Source: CALJFL01 sp963669435
Lineage (GTDB): Bacteria > Pseudomonadota > Gammaproteobacteria > Pseudomonadales > Halieaceae
Direction of reading: 5' to 3'
DNA: 64,000 nt
Assembly (NCBI GenBank): GCA_963669435.1
Contig: OY770025.1
Coordinates: forward strand, 2,728,001 to 2,792,000
Positions 35,800-45,464 of the stretch are shown piece by piece (position 1 is the first letter of the stretch; each line of letters opens with the position of its first letter). A program made the translations under genes and the position numbers. The notes beneath the pieces are model-generated. The model did no database searches. It was not told the DNA's origin and saw only the letters and a list, made by a program, of their open reading frames with translations.

Positions 35800-36278
35800 A
35801 TGCCAAGCTCGATAACCAATCGCCTTATAGACTTCGCTCGGAAAGAATTTTTCCTGGATTGGGAAGGCATTCACGGAGCGCCCTACTGGTCGAGAATGCG
35901 GCATAACGGATTGAGGCTTGCAGCCCATTCTGGCGCTGATACTAGAGTCGTGGAGTACTTTGCTCTCATTCACGACCTCGTTCCGAGGAATGATAACCAC
36001 GACACTGAGCATGGCTGCCGTGCAGCCCTTATTGCGGAAAAGATAGCCGGAGACCTCATCGAGGTTACTGATGGTGAGCTAGCACTACTCACCGAGGCTT
36101 GTAGCTTCCACAGCGATGGCCATATGGTGGCTGATGTTAGGTAATGACCTGTTGGGACGCTGACCACCTCGATCTAGGTAGGGTCGGTATCCGACCAGAT
36201 CCTCTTCGCTTGTGTAATGAAGAATCCCGCGATGTCCAAGTTTTGGAAGAGGCTTATCAAAAGTCCATTTGGGGATGA
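35800..36278 (+). pseudogene. HD-domain phosphohydrolase-like gene with frameshift
   Basis: The first frame (35800-36144) gives 114 aa with HD-type motifs (HGAPYWSRMRHNGLRLA, FALIHDLVPRNDNHDTEHG, ACSFHSDG) and stops at ADVR. From 36141 the next frame continues the expected family sequence (VMTCWDADHLDLGRVGIRPDPLRLC... to a TGA at 36276-36278). One missing base near 36139-36140 therefore splits a gene of about 160 codons. The intact family has roughly that length. Either the gene is freshly inactivated or the base is a sequence error. Confidence 0.75.
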
Positions 36279-36452
36279 CTCGATAGTTAGTCTAGAAGCG
36301 CCTGCTTTTTGCGTCTCGAAGAGTAACCCACCACTGGGCCCATGAACACTTTGTTGCCCAGTATTCCCTGCGTGTCTGCCAGCGAGAGTGGCCGCCAATT
36401 GTTCTGGCAACATCCAGAAGTTTAATCACTGATCTTGGGCGCATAGAGTTGC
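36279..36452. other. decayed stretch without a supported gene
   Basis: This short stretch between the frameshifted HD gene and the helicase remnant has only short open frames on both strands and no family match that I can recognise. It probably belongs to the same decayed segment. Confidence 0.4.
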
Positions 36453-36931
36453 AGGGACGATGAACGATCCTACTTGATAAGCGATGTAGCAATTGCGTCG
36501 GGGTGCGTTGTGGAGCTGGTGAAGGATGAGTACCCCTAGAACTCGGAGAGTATGAGACAGGCTTGGCGCAAAAGCTGTTTCAGGTAATCCGCTGTAAGAA
36601 GAGCAAGATCGGGACTATGGTGCCTCGGCAGGCCAAACGAGGGCCATTCTATGGGTGTAGTCACTATCCCCTCTGTAACAATGCTGAGAATGGGTGTGAG
36701 TCTTGCGGCAACCCCATGCAGCGTCTGGGTCGTTTTAAGGTGTGCATAAATACGGAATTTGGATCTTGGGTGCCCACATGCCCCAAATGTGATGCTGACA
36801 TGGTCAAGCGGAAGGGCAAATATGGGGATTTTTGGGGTTGTAGGAACTATCGTGGCCAGGAAGATGTATCGTGTAGCCATACGGAAAATAAGATACGCTT
36901 CAGCGCGCACGCTGAAGTTTCTATAAGCTAA
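36453..36931 (+). pseudogene. C-terminal remnant of a UvrD/HelD-type helicase with zinc ribbons
   Basis: In one frame 36453-36536 reads RDDERSYLISDVAIASGCVVELVKDEYP and stops; the next frame (from 36530) continues LELGEYETGLAQKLFQVIRCKKSKIGTMVPR and then topoisomerase-type zinc ribbons: CSHYPLCNN, CESCG, CPKCDADMVKRKGKYGDFWGCRNYRG, ending SCSHTENK. This is the tail of superfamily 1 helicases that carry C-terminal Topo zinc ribbons. The ATPase domain is absent and the frame is broken near 36535, so it is a remnant. An active short zinc-ribbon protein starting at TTG 36563 is a weaker alternative. Confidence 0.65.
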
Positions 36932-36987
36932 CTATCTAAACCACAAGTTCTACAGACAGCGTACAAGCAACCAGGAACCAGTACTCT

Positions 36988-37890
36988 ATGGACATGTCCG
37001 ATCAAAAATACGTTCAAGAGTATAAATCGGACAACCCCGGCCATCAGGATTTGGTTTCATTAGCGAATTTTATGATTGAATCAAAGTCGGGTTTGGCAAG
37101 CTTCAGTCGAGAACTGGCGAGCATAATACGCAATGCCTACGACGAAGTAATCGATATGCCACGCACCCAGCGTTGGTCTATCAGTAATCTGTCTCAGCCC
37201 GAAAAAACCTATATAGGAACAAAAGTTGAAATTCTCGTTCAGCATTGGCTGGATGTTGGTCGAGGGCAGAAGCTGGATTTGGAAATCAATGGGATAGAAG
37301 TTGATGTTAAGAATACGGTCTCGGGCAACTGGATGATCCCCACCGAGGCTGTGGATGAGATTTGCCTTCTGATCTCTGGTGACGAAGTTTCAGGCAAATA
37401 TTCGGTGGGCCTGTTTCGGTCTAAATCAGATTACTTGAACAAGGGTGCCAATAAAGACGGTAAGAGATCCATAAGTAAGATTGCTGGCTTCGCAAAGATA
37501 TTCTGGTTAGTACGAGATGGTACCTTGCCATCCAACTTCTTTCTGGAGTTGAATGACGAAGATCGAAAAGAAATTCTAGCAGGAAGTAGTGGCGCAGATA
37601 GAGTTAGGCGGCTTTTTCGGTGCGCCAAAGGAATTGTAATTCCGCGATCAGCAGTCGAGGGGGTGGCCAATCAAAAAGATGCTTTGAAGCGACTGAGGAA
37701 AAATGGAGGAGCAAGAGAAGCATTGCTGGCTGAGAATTTGCTAATTTTGTCTGGCAAGTATGATAAATCTCTTATCGAACAACTTGGGCTTGTCGAGCTT
37801 GCCAATGATGAGTTTATTAGCATAGAGCGAGAACGTGTCGAACGTAGTCTTGGCGCATCGATCGCGAATGAGCTGTTTTCATCTCACTAG
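36988..37890 (+). CDS. NaeI-type restriction endonuclease
   Basis: 300-aa type II endonuclease of the NaeI family. The family pattern is clear: QPEKTYIGTKVEILVQ, then the catalytic D-x-K in GIEVDVKNTVSGNWMIP (residues about 104-120), then LGxxRxxxxxLNKGANKDGKR and the C-terminal KDALKRLRKNGGAREALL. NaeI is a dimeric type IIE enzyme cleaving GCCGGC after binding two sites; the specificity of this relative cannot be read. Its cognate protection is probably the C5 methyltransferase at 43.9 kb, separated from it by an unrelated three-gene block. ATG 36988 is used; ATG 36994 is an alternative. Confidence 0.87.
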   Translation: MDMSDQKYVQEYKSDNPGHQDLVSLANFMIESKSGLASFSRELASIIRNAYDEVIDMPRTQRWSISNLSQPEKTYIGTKVEILVQHWLDVGRGQKLDLEINGIEVDVKNTVSGNWMIPTEAVDEICLLISGDEVSGKYSVGLFRSKSDYLNKGANKDGKRSISKIAGFAKIFWLVRDGTLPSNFFLELNDEDRKEILAGSSGADRVRRLFRCAKGIVIPRSAVEGVANQKDALKRLRKNGGAREALLAENLLILSGKYDKSLIEQLGLVELANDEFISIERERVERSLGASIANELFSSH

Positions 37891-38028
37891 CTGGTTGTCG
37901 GTAGGCTGAGGTATTTATATAAAAGGTGTCGAAAAGAGCTTTGGTGTGTCACGTTGCTTGAAGATCAGTTCGGAGCGAGGCTCTTTGCAAAGATTGTCTG
38001 GCCTTCCCTGTTTTGATGGAGATCGCGA

Positions 38029-40680
38029 GTGGATTTAGAAAAATTGGAAGAAACCATTAGCTCGTTGGTCTGTAATCTGGACGAAGATGAGTTTATTTTT
38101 TCGTTGTTGAGAGCCTACGATTTCCCAAAGGCAACGATCACTCGTCTGAAAAATGGCGATCGCAACCAGTCAAAGAAGCCCGGCGAGGTCCTTTGGAAGA
38201 AAAATCTCTGCTTCACGGATAAGCCGGAGGGCGATCTGTTTACTTGCATTGACGTGCTCAGGAACGACCCTGCGGTCAAAAGACATCACCCGCGCTTTAT
38301 CGTTGTCACCGACTACGAAGCCTTTCTGGCAGTCGACACCAAAACCCAAGATTCACTCGACATCTCACTCACGGAGCTGCCCAAACGCGCCAACTTTTTC
38401 CTGCCTTGGGCGGGCATGGAGAAGTCGGCGATTACCAGCGAGAACCCGGCCGACATCAAGGCGGCCGAGAAGATGGGGCAGCTGTACGATCTGCTGCTGC
38501 AGAACAATGAGATCGAAGACGAAGACTCGCGCCACGCACTCAACGTGTTTTTATCGCGGCTCTTGTTCTGCTTTTTTGCCGAAGACACCGGCATCTTTGA
38601 GGACGACCAGTTCACGAAAATGGTCGACTCCCACACCGTCGAGGACGGCAGTAACCTGCAGCCCCTGCTCGAGCGTCTGTTCGGGGCACTGAACGAAGAA
38701 GACCGGTCCGGGTATCCCGATTACCTACGGGCCTTTCCCTACGTCAACGGCGGTCTGTTCGCCGATGCATTGTCGGTACCGGTGTTCAGCCGCAAGGCTC
38801 GCAAAATGCTGATTGACTGCGGTGCGCTGAACTGGAAGGCCATCAACCCGGATATCTTCGGCTCCATGATGCAGGCGGTCGCGCTGGGCGAAGAGCGCAG
38901 CAGCATCGGCATGCATTACACCTCCGTGGTTAACATTATGAAGGTAATCGAACCGCTGTTCCTGAACGACCTGAAGGAAGCGGTAGAAAAAGCCGACGGT
39001 AACGAGAAGAAGCTGGAGAAGTTGCTGGATCGACTCTACCATATCCGAATTTTCGATCCGGCCTGCGGTTCCGGCAATTTTCTGATAATCGCCTATAAGG
39101 AGCTGTGTCGATTGGAGATGCAGGTATTCCAGAAGTTGCAAGAGCTGAATCCGACGAAATGGAGCCTCGCACGGGCTGGGATTCGGTTGAACCAATTTTT
39201 TGGGATCGAGATCGATGATTTCCCGGCCGAAATAGCTCAGCTGTCACTTTGGTTGGCGGAACATCAGATGAATCTTGAGTTTAAGGAGGTCTTTGGGGCT
39301 GCACGGCCCACGCTGCCTCTTGAATCTAGTGGGCGTATTCTTTGTGGTAGCGCACCCATGACTGATTGGCGAAAAGTATGTCCTACGGAGAATATTGGCC
39401 ACGTGTATCTTCTAGGTAATCCCCCCTATTCAGGGTTTAAGAAGCAGACCACCGATCAGAAGCGAGAGATTGAAGCAGTGTTTTCTGGTAAGAAGAATTT
39501 CAGAAAGCTAGATTACATTTCTTGCTGGTTCATTAAGGCCGCCGATTATGTTGTAGGGCAACGTGCAAGCTTTGCATTTGTTTCTACTAGCTCTGTTTGT
39601 CAGGGCGAACATATCGGTCTCTTATGGCCGCATATTCTAGGTGGCGATATTGAGATTGAATTTTGTCATACTCCATTTAGGTGGACCAATAGCGCGAGAG
39701 GGAATGCTGGTGTCACTTGTGTGGTAATTGGGATGTCGAATGCTTCTAGTAGTCGGAAAGTTATCTACGACGATGGCAGGGGTAGGACTGTCAAGAGTAT
39801 AAACCCGTATTTAACTCCCGGATCGAATTCCATAGTTGTGAAAAGATTTAGGCCATTATCAAAGTTAAGCCCCATGACTTTGGGAGACATGGCAAAAGAT
39901 GGAGGACATCTAATTCTCTCAACTTTCGAAAAGAATGAGATTATTGAAAATTGGCCAACTGCTGCTCGTTATGTTAGACGGCTTGTCGGTGCTCAGGAAT
40001 TGATAAACGGTGGTGATAGATGGTGCCTATGGATCGTGGAATCGGACTTGCCTGCGGTACTACAAATACCCCCTCTAAGCGAAAGGCTAGACAAGGCGTC
40101 AAAGTCGCGTCGACAAAGCAGCAAAAGGGAGACGCAGGAATTCGCGAAGTATCCATATCGTTTTGTGGAGATAAGAAAGCGAGACGTATCATCAATAGTG
40201 GTGCCTACAGTGTCATCTGAGAGACGACACTACATCCCAATCATTTTTGCGAACCCTGATGAGATTATTAATGCACCAAACCAGGTAATATATGATCCAG
40301 CACCGCATATGTTCTCTGTAATATGCTCTCGAATGCATATGACATGGGTCCGTGCTGTCGCTGGGCGCCTTAAAAGCGACTTGCGTTATTCTTCTGCGCT
40401 TTGCTACAACACATTCCCTTTTCCTTCCATTACCAAAGAGCAAGAAGAAGGTCTTGCTAAGTTCGGTTTCAAAGTGCTGGACGAAAGAGAAAGGCATCCA
40501 GAAAAAACTTTGGCTGAGCTTTATGACCCTCGGACGATGCCGTCCGATTTGCGGCGGGCGCATGAAGAAATAGATCTGGCCGTCGAAAAATGCTATCGCG
40601 AAGCCGCCTTCAATAGCGACGGGGAAAGGTTAGAGCATCTTTTTGTGCTATACGAGAAGTTGTGTCGGCGAGAGATTTGA
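38029..40680 (+). CDS. class I adenine-type DNA methyltransferase (MmeI/Eco57I-like)
   Basis: 883-aa enzyme. Motif I FDPACGSGNFL begins at residue 342 and the catalytic NPPY lies at 464-467, the signature of gamma-class N6-adenine methyltransferases; the last 250 residues would hold target recognition (TRWC-type WCLWIVESDLP; CYNTFPFP) and a helical tail. The N-terminal 300 residues resemble the spacer domain of this group, but no PD-(D/E)XK motif of a type IIG nuclease is evident, so cleavage may come from a partner. GTG 38029 has GGAG eight bases upstream. The next gene begins 3 nt after its stop. Confidence 0.85.
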   Translation: MDLEKLEETISSLVCNLDEDEFIFSLLRAYDFPKATITRLKNGDRNQSKKPGEVLWKKNLCFTDKPEGDLFTCIDVLRNDPAVKRHHPRFIVVTDYEAFLAVDTKTQDSLDISLTELPKRANFFLPWAGMEKSAITSENPADIKAAEKMGQLYDLLLQNNEIEDEDSRHALNVFLSRLLFCFFAEDTGIFEDDQFTKMVDSHTVEDGSNLQPLLERLFGALNEEDRSGYPDYLRAFPYVNGGLFADALSVPVFSRKARKMLIDCGALNWKAINPDIFGSMMQAVALGEERSSIGMHYTSVVNIMKVIEPLFLNDLKEAVEKADGNEKKLEKLLDRLYHIRIFDPACGSGNFLIIAYKELCRLEMQVFQKLQELNPTKWSLARAGIRLNQFFGIEIDDFPAEIAQLSLWLAEHQMNLEFKEVFGAARPTLPLESSGRILCGSAPMTDWRKVCPTENIGHVYLLGNPPYSGFKKQTTDQKREIEAVFSGKKNFRKLDYISCWFIKAADYVVGQRASFAFVSTSSVCQGEHIGLLWPHILGGDIEIEFCHTPFRWTNSARGNAGVTCVVIGMSNASSSRKVIYDDGRGRTVKSINPYLTPGSNSIVVKRFRPLSKLSPMTLGDMAKDGGHLILSTFEKNEIIENWPTAARYVRRLVGAQELINGGDRWCLWIVESDLPAVLQIPPLSERLDKASKSRRQSSKRETQEFAKYPYRFVEIRKRDVSSIVVPTVSSERRHYIPIIFANPDEIINAPNQVIYDPAPHMFSVICSRMHMTWVRAVAGRLKSDLRYSSALCYNTFPFPSITKEQEEGLAKFGFKVLDERERHPEKTLAELYDPRTMPSDLRRAHEEIDLAVEKCYREAAFNSDGERLEHLFVLYEKLCRREI

Positions 40681-40683
40681 ATA

Positions 40684-42639
40684 GTGCCGAATTTAGTTGA
40701 CGTTACCTACGCGCAAACCGGACAAAGTCTTAGCACAAATCCATACGGCATGCGTGAAATGCAAGAGCGCGCATATGAGGCGCGAGGCTCCCAGTACATC
40801 TTGTTAAAGGCTCCGCCAGCTTCGGGCAAGTCCCGCGCCTTGATGTTCCTTGGACTGGACAAACTCTACAATCAGGAGCTTCACAAGGTCATTGTTGCGG
40901 TGCCGGAACGCTCGATCGGCGGCTCGTTTGGCAAAACCGATCTAACTACGTTCGGGTTTTTTGCCGACTGGGATTTCGACGCCAAACACAACCTCTGTAC
41001 GCCGGGCAGTGACGCGAGTGCAAGTAAAGTAGGAGCGTTTAAAGCCTTCATGGCCGATTCGTCCGCCACGATACTTATCTGTACCCATGCCACACTACGC
41101 TTTGCCTTCGATCAGATCGATAACATCTCGGCATTCAATGATGTGCTGGTGGCAATCGATGAGTTTCATCATGTATCGGCGGAAGAGAACAACCGTCTGG
41201 GCGAAGTTTTGCGCTCACTGATGAAGGATACGACGGCCCATATTGTGGCCATGACCGGGTCGTATTTCCGTGGCGACAGCGTGCCGGTGCTGATGCCGGA
41301 GGATGAGGCGAAATTTACCCCGGTGACCTACAACTACTACGAGCAGTTGAACGGTTATACCTACCTGAAGACGCTGGGTATCGGCTATCACTTCTATCAA
41401 GGCCGCTACCTGAGCGCGATTCACGAGATTCTGGATACGAACAAGAAGACCATCCTGCATATTCCAAGCGTGAACGCGAACGAATCGACTAAGGAGAAGC
41501 ACAAAGAAGTCGACACCATTCTAGACACCATCGGTGACATTACGCACCAGGACCCGGATACGGGCGTGATCTTCGTGAAGCGACGTGAGGACGGGAAAAC
41601 AATTAAGGTCGCCGATCTGGTCAACGACAATCCGAAAGATCGTGACAAGATCGTCAATTACCTGCGCGAGATGGAGGAGCTGGATGACATGGACCTCATC
41701 ATCGCTCTGGGCATGGCTAAAGAGGGCTTCGACTGGACTTTTTGCGAGCATGCCCTGACGGTTGGTTACCGCGGCTCACTGACGGAAATCATCCAAATTA
41801 TCGGCCGTGCGACTCGCGACAGTTCCAACAAGACCCATGCACAGTTCACTAACTTAATAGCGCAGCCTGATGCGGCGGATGATGAAGTTAAAATCTCGGT
41901 CAACAACATGCTCAAGGCGATCACTGCGTCGCTGCTGATGGAGCAGGTGCTGGCGCCGAACTTCAAGTTCAAGTCCAAGCTGGAGGGTGTCGACAGACCG
42001 CCGCCTCCGCCAGGTACGATCGAAATCCGCGGGATGAAGGAGCCGAGTTCGGAGCGGGTGAAGCAGATCGTGGCGTCTGATCTGCACGAGTTGAAGGCGG
42101 CCATTTTGCAGGATCCGACGATGCTACAAGCCCTGCCGGGCGAGTTCATTGACCCCGAGGTTATCAATAAGGTGCTGATCCCGAAGGTGATTCAGAAGCG
42201 TTACCCGGATCTGACCGATGAGCAGGTGGAAGAGCTGCGCGAGGCGGTGGTGGTCGACTCGGTGGTAAAGAACAGCGAGATCAAGGAAACGGGTGATAAG
42301 CGTTTTGTCCGGATGGCCGGGAAGTTCGTGAATATCGAGGATTTGCATATAGACCTGATAGATTCAGTGAACCCGTTCCAGCAGGCCTTTGAGGTGCTGT
42401 CGAAGTCCGTAACTACCAGCCTGTTGAAAGTGATCCAGGAAACTATTCACGCCGACCGCATCAACATGACGGATGAAGAGGCCGTGATCCTTTATCGAGA
42501 TAAGATCCCGGTCTTTATGAAAGAGCACGGCAAGGAGCCAAGTATAAATTCGGCAAATTCGCTGGAAAAGCGGATGGCTGAAGCGATCATCTGGTTGAAG
42601 AACAGGAAGCGGCAGCAAGCCGCGGGTATTGCCACGTGA
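40684..42639 (+). CDS. DEAD/DEAH-box (superfamily 2) helicase
   Basis: 651-aa helicase. Walker A APPASGKS is at residues 43-50, Walker B D-E-F-H at 159-162 (VAIDEFHHVS), motif III AMTGSYFRGD and motif VI QIIGRATRD starting near 371. The 250-residue C-terminal extension is helical and acidic. It starts with GTG 40684, 3 nt after the methyltransferase gene, and its stop overlaps the next start (GTGA), so the three genes form a tightly coupled operon. Type I- and III-like translocation in a restriction complex is a reasonable inference. Confidence 0.87.
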   Translation: MPNLVDVTYAQTGQSLSTNPYGMREMQERAYEARGSQYILLKAPPASGKSRALMFLGLDKLYNQELHKVIVAVPERSIGGSFGKTDLTTFGFFADWDFDAKHNLCTPGSDASASKVGAFKAFMADSSATILICTHATLRFAFDQIDNISAFNDVLVAIDEFHHVSAEENNRLGEVLRSLMKDTTAHIVAMTGSYFRGDSVPVLMPEDEAKFTPVTYNYYEQLNGYTYLKTLGIGYHFYQGRYLSAIHEILDTNKKTILHIPSVNANESTKEKHKEVDTILDTIGDITHQDPDTGVIFVKRREDGKTIKVADLVNDNPKDRDKIVNYLREMEELDDMDLIIALGMAKEGFDWTFCEHALTVGYRGSLTEIIQIIGRATRDSSNKTHAQFTNLIAQPDAADDEVKISVNNMLKAITASLLMEQVLAPNFKFKSKLEGVDRPPPPPGTIEIRGMKEPSSERVKQIVASDLHELKAAILQDPTMLQALPGEFIDPEVINKVLIPKVIQKRYPDLTDEQVEELREAVVVDSVVKNSEIKETGDKRFVRMAGKFVNIEDLHIDLIDSVNPFQQAFEVLSKSVTTSLLKVIQETIHADRINMTDEEAVILYRDKIPVFMKEHGKEPSINSANSLEKRMAEAIIWLKNRKRQQAAGIAT

Positions 42640-43814
42640 TCGATTTCGAGAAAGAGCTGCAAGAGATCATTGAGAATGATCCGTTGAATTTACTTGAAAT
42701 TCGGCAGGCGCCTGCGCCCATTACGGCGGATGAGCGCTTGGTCGGCTCGTTTCGTGAGATCAATACCTTCGTTCAGAAAGAGGGTCGCGAGCCGGCCGAG
42801 AGTCGGGATATTCATGAGCGGCGCTTGTGGTCGCGTCTGAATGGGCTGCGTGAGGACCCGGCTAAGGCAGCGGCATTGTGCGAGCATGACGAGCACGGCC
42901 TCTTGGTCGATGTCCCTTTGCTGGAAGATATGGAAACCCCAGGCGATATTCTCGAGCATGATCCTCTGGGGCTGCTAGGCGGTGAAGAACAGGACCCCAA
43001 CGAGATTTTTAAGTTACGAAACGTGCCAGATAAGATTAACTCCGCTGATCATGTGTCACGTAGAAAGCCCTGCAAGAACTTTGAAGATTATGAACCGCTA
43101 TTCCGGCAGTGCCATGCGGATTTGCAGGCTGGTGCGAAGGTAATGCGGCGCTTTAGCAGTGAGAAGGAAATTCAGCCTGGGCGGTTCTTTGTGCTTAACG
43201 GCCAGTTGGTTTATGTCGAGACAGTAGGAGAAAAGGAAAGAAAGGGCGAGAAGATCAATGCCCGGACCCACTGCATATTTGAAAGTGGGACTGAATCCAA
43301 CATGCTGCTTCGCTCGCTTTCTACGCCCTTGTCCAAGGATCCAACCGGAAGAGTAGTGTTGGATGCGACGGCTGCGGCATCGAGTGACGGTACGGATATC
43401 GGATCAGAAGACGAGTCGATGGGCTATGTCTATGTACTGCGTTCTTTGAGTGATGACGAACGTATCTCCCAGATCGAAAATCTTTACAAGATCGGCTTCT
43501 CGACTCAGCCGGTGGGGCAGCGAATTGGTAACGCCGCAATGGAACCTACTTACCTAATGTCCGACGTGGCGATCGTGTCGGAGGCGGAGGTATTCAACGT
43601 CAACCCGCAGAAGTTGGAGCATCTTATGCATACCTTTTTTGCGAATGCTTGCCTAAACATCGATATTTACGATTCGCAGGGTAAACGACACACTCCTCGT
43701 GAGTGGTTCGTTGTTCCCTTATCGGTCATAGAGTCTGCGTTGGAGAAAATTGTAGATGGCAGTATCGTTGACTATGTATATGATCCCGAAACTGAGCAGA
43801 TCGTAGGTAACTAG
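42636..43814 (+). CDS. GIY-YIG (T5orf172-type) nuclease
   Basis: 392-aa protein whose C-terminal domain (about 263-370) is a GIY-YIG nuclease of the T5orf172/Mug113 kind: GYVYVLRS, then NLYKIGFS, with downstream KLEHLMHTFF and REWFVVPL. The N-terminal 250 residues are acidic and lack known motifs (they include FREINTFVQKEGREPAESRDIHERRLWSRLNGLR, a helix-turn motif often seen near such nucleases). GTG 42636 overlaps the helicase stop by 4 nt. It is the natural cleavage subunit for the methyltransferase-helicase pair. Confidence 0.85.
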   Translation: MIDFEKELQEIIENDPLNLLEIRQAPAPITADERLVGSFREINTFVQKEGREPAESRDIHERRLWSRLNGLREDPAKAAALCEHDEHGLLVDVPLLEDMETPGDILEHDPLGLLGGEEQDPNEIFKLRNVPDKINSADHVSRRKPCKNFEDYEPLFRQCHADLQAGAKVMRRFSSEKEIQPGRFFVLNGQLVYVETVGEKERKGEKINARTHCIFESGTESNMLLRSLSTPLSKDPTGRVVLDATAAASSDGTDIGSEDESMGYVYVLRSLSDDERISQIENLYKIGFSTQPVGQRIGNAAMEPTYLMSDVAIVSEAEVFNVNPQKLEHLMHTFFANACLNIDIYDSQGKRHTPREWFVVPLSVIESALEKIVDGSIVDYVYDPETEQIVGN

Positions 43815-43871
43815 ATTCAGTCAGTACGCCGTGATCAAGCGAGCTTCAATCTCGTATCGTTTGAGCAAGAT

Positions 43872-44975
43872 CTATGCAGCCTTGGTGGATGCTGTATCCC
43901 TTAGATTGAGCATTTGTTGGATGTGGTTCGCTATGTGTCCGGCAAAATGAGGCGGCACAGCATTTCCAATTTGCCGCGCCACCTCTATTTTCGATCCCTC
44001 AAAAACAAACTCATCGGGAAACGTCATCAAGCGGGCGGCTTCTCGATGTGTAATGGGGCGATTCTCTGTTGGGTGTAAATAGCGCCCTTTTTCCGGTTTG
44101 AAAAATTCGGTACGAATCGTTACTGACGGCCTGTCCCACCATAGTCTGCCGAACAGGTCTGTGCTGCCCGTTGGCTTTTTGAGCCAGCAGTTGGGTGTAA
44201 TGTCGGGCCGATTCTTTTGTAAATCGAAACGATTCCCGCCAGGAGGCACCGCTTTGTAGCGTTCGAGGCTCTTGGCGGTGGGCGTGCGGCCGAAATGCAA
44301 GTTGTAAGGTGGCGCTTCGCTCTTCCTAATTTCCACCCCTTTGGGTTTCTTTAGGTTTTTGATGAACTCGCTGACGGTGCGCCAAGTGGGCAGATCGTCT
44401 TTCCCTCCTGGTGCTTGATGCGTAGGCGAGGGAGGGAATGGAGTCAAATCGACACCATCAAAGTCACGTGTCTTGATTCCGACTGCAATTGTCCTTCGAC
44501 GTGTCTGAGGCACGCCATAATCAGCCGTGTTCAATACCGCTGGGTTCATTATCTCAAAACCCATATCCACGGCCCGTTTGCAAATATCTATGAACTCGGG
44601 GCTTTTCAGGAGGCCAGGGACATTTTCCATAACGAATATGCTCGCTCCCGAACGCTCTACGACGTCCATAAATGGTTCCCAGAGAGCTCTACGAGAGTCT
44701 CCTCGACGCTTTTTGTTCAGCAAGCTGAAACCTTGACAGGGTGGGCCGCCGATCACCACGTCGGCAGATGGAATTTCGGCATCGAGAAGCCAGCTTTCGA
44801 TATCTCCTTGAACCGCATGGCACCCAAAATGGCGCTCGTAAGTTCTGACGGCTGCAGGTTCATTGTCAACAGCGAGAATGCTCTCGAAGGCCCCACAAAA
44901 TTGTGGATCCACGAAACCGAGCGTCATGCCGCCGGCACCGGAAAACAAGTCAATTATCTTATATTTATCAGCCAC
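43872..44975 (-). CDS. DNA (cytosine-5-)-methyltransferase
   Basis: 367-aa C5 methyltransferase with motif I IIDLFSGAGGMTLGF (7-21), motif IV GGPPCQGFS with catalytic C80, motif VI MENVPG (116-121), motif VIII QTRRR and motif X RQIGNAVPP. The target-recognition region lies between about 180 and 310. It is on the opposite strand and faces the three-gene block, and is the likely partner of the NaeI-type endonuclease, because the known NaeI methylase is a C5 enzyme. GTGGCTG-type overlap does not occur; ATG 44975 is the clear start. Confidence 0.93.
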   Translation of the reverse strand: MADKYKIIDLFSGAGGMTLGFVDPQFCGAFESILAVDNEPAAVRTYERHFGCHAVQGDIESWLLDAEIPSADVVIGGPPCQGFSLLNKKRRGDSRRALWEPFMDVVERSGASIFVMENVPGLLKSPEFIDICKRAVDMGFEIMNPAVLNTADYGVPQTRRRTIAVGIKTRDFDGVDLTPFPPSPTHQAPGGKDDLPTWRTVSEFIKNLKKPKGVEIRKSEAPPYNLHFGRTPTAKSLERYKAVPPGGNRFDLQKNRPDITPNCWLKKPTGSTDLFGRLWWDRPSVTIRTEFFKPEKGRYLHPTENRPITHREAARLMTFPDEFVFEGSKIEVARQIGNAVPPHFAGHIANHIQQMLNLRDTASTKAA

Positions 44976-45464
44976 TTAAACTAAATTCGCCCTAAATATT
45001 TGTATTTTGCGCGCGGTATCTGGATGCGCGTTATAATGTATATTTGTACAGTATCGATTGTGTCTCTTCAACCCATGCTTGGATCAAAACTTGATCAATT
45101 TCGGCCACCTGTCGCTTCTTCAGCCAGGTATGCTGACATAGACTCCCTGTAAAGTGGAGCTCTGCGGTCTGAAGCGTCTCACGATGGTTACGATGCAAGA
45201 AGAAACGGGTCAGAGCCCTTAGATGATGCACGCAGACGGTTTGGGTGGGGGTAGAATTGCGAGGGTTGGAGCAGGGCTGATTCTAGCATGCCGAGAAAGC
45301 TTCGATATTCTTGAACTTGAATTTCCTGTCCAGATCCTTCACGAAGGATATTACCGCTGGTTAGTGTGGCCAAATCACTAAAGTCGCGGCAGCTGTGGTT
45401 CGACGTTGCTTTCCTTTCGGTTCACAATGTTGGTAATTGATCGTTGTCGTACAGGGAGGTAAAG
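44976..45464. other. intergenic stretch without a recognised gene
   Basis: About 490 bp between divergent starts of the C5 methyltransferase and the NYN gene. It holds a TATAAT at 45032-45037 and, on the minus strand, two overlapping open frames of 61 and 66 codons (45188-45373 and 45031-45231) that look like parts of one decayed gene but match nothing I know. Confidence 0.4.

Noticed and set aside
36292..36492. Minus-strand 66-codon frame in the decayed region
   Set aside because: No family match, no ribosome site, and the plus strand holds helicase remnant frames there.
45031..45373. Two small minus-strand frames as a gene
   Set aside because: They overlap in different frames, lack a start signal, and match nothing known.
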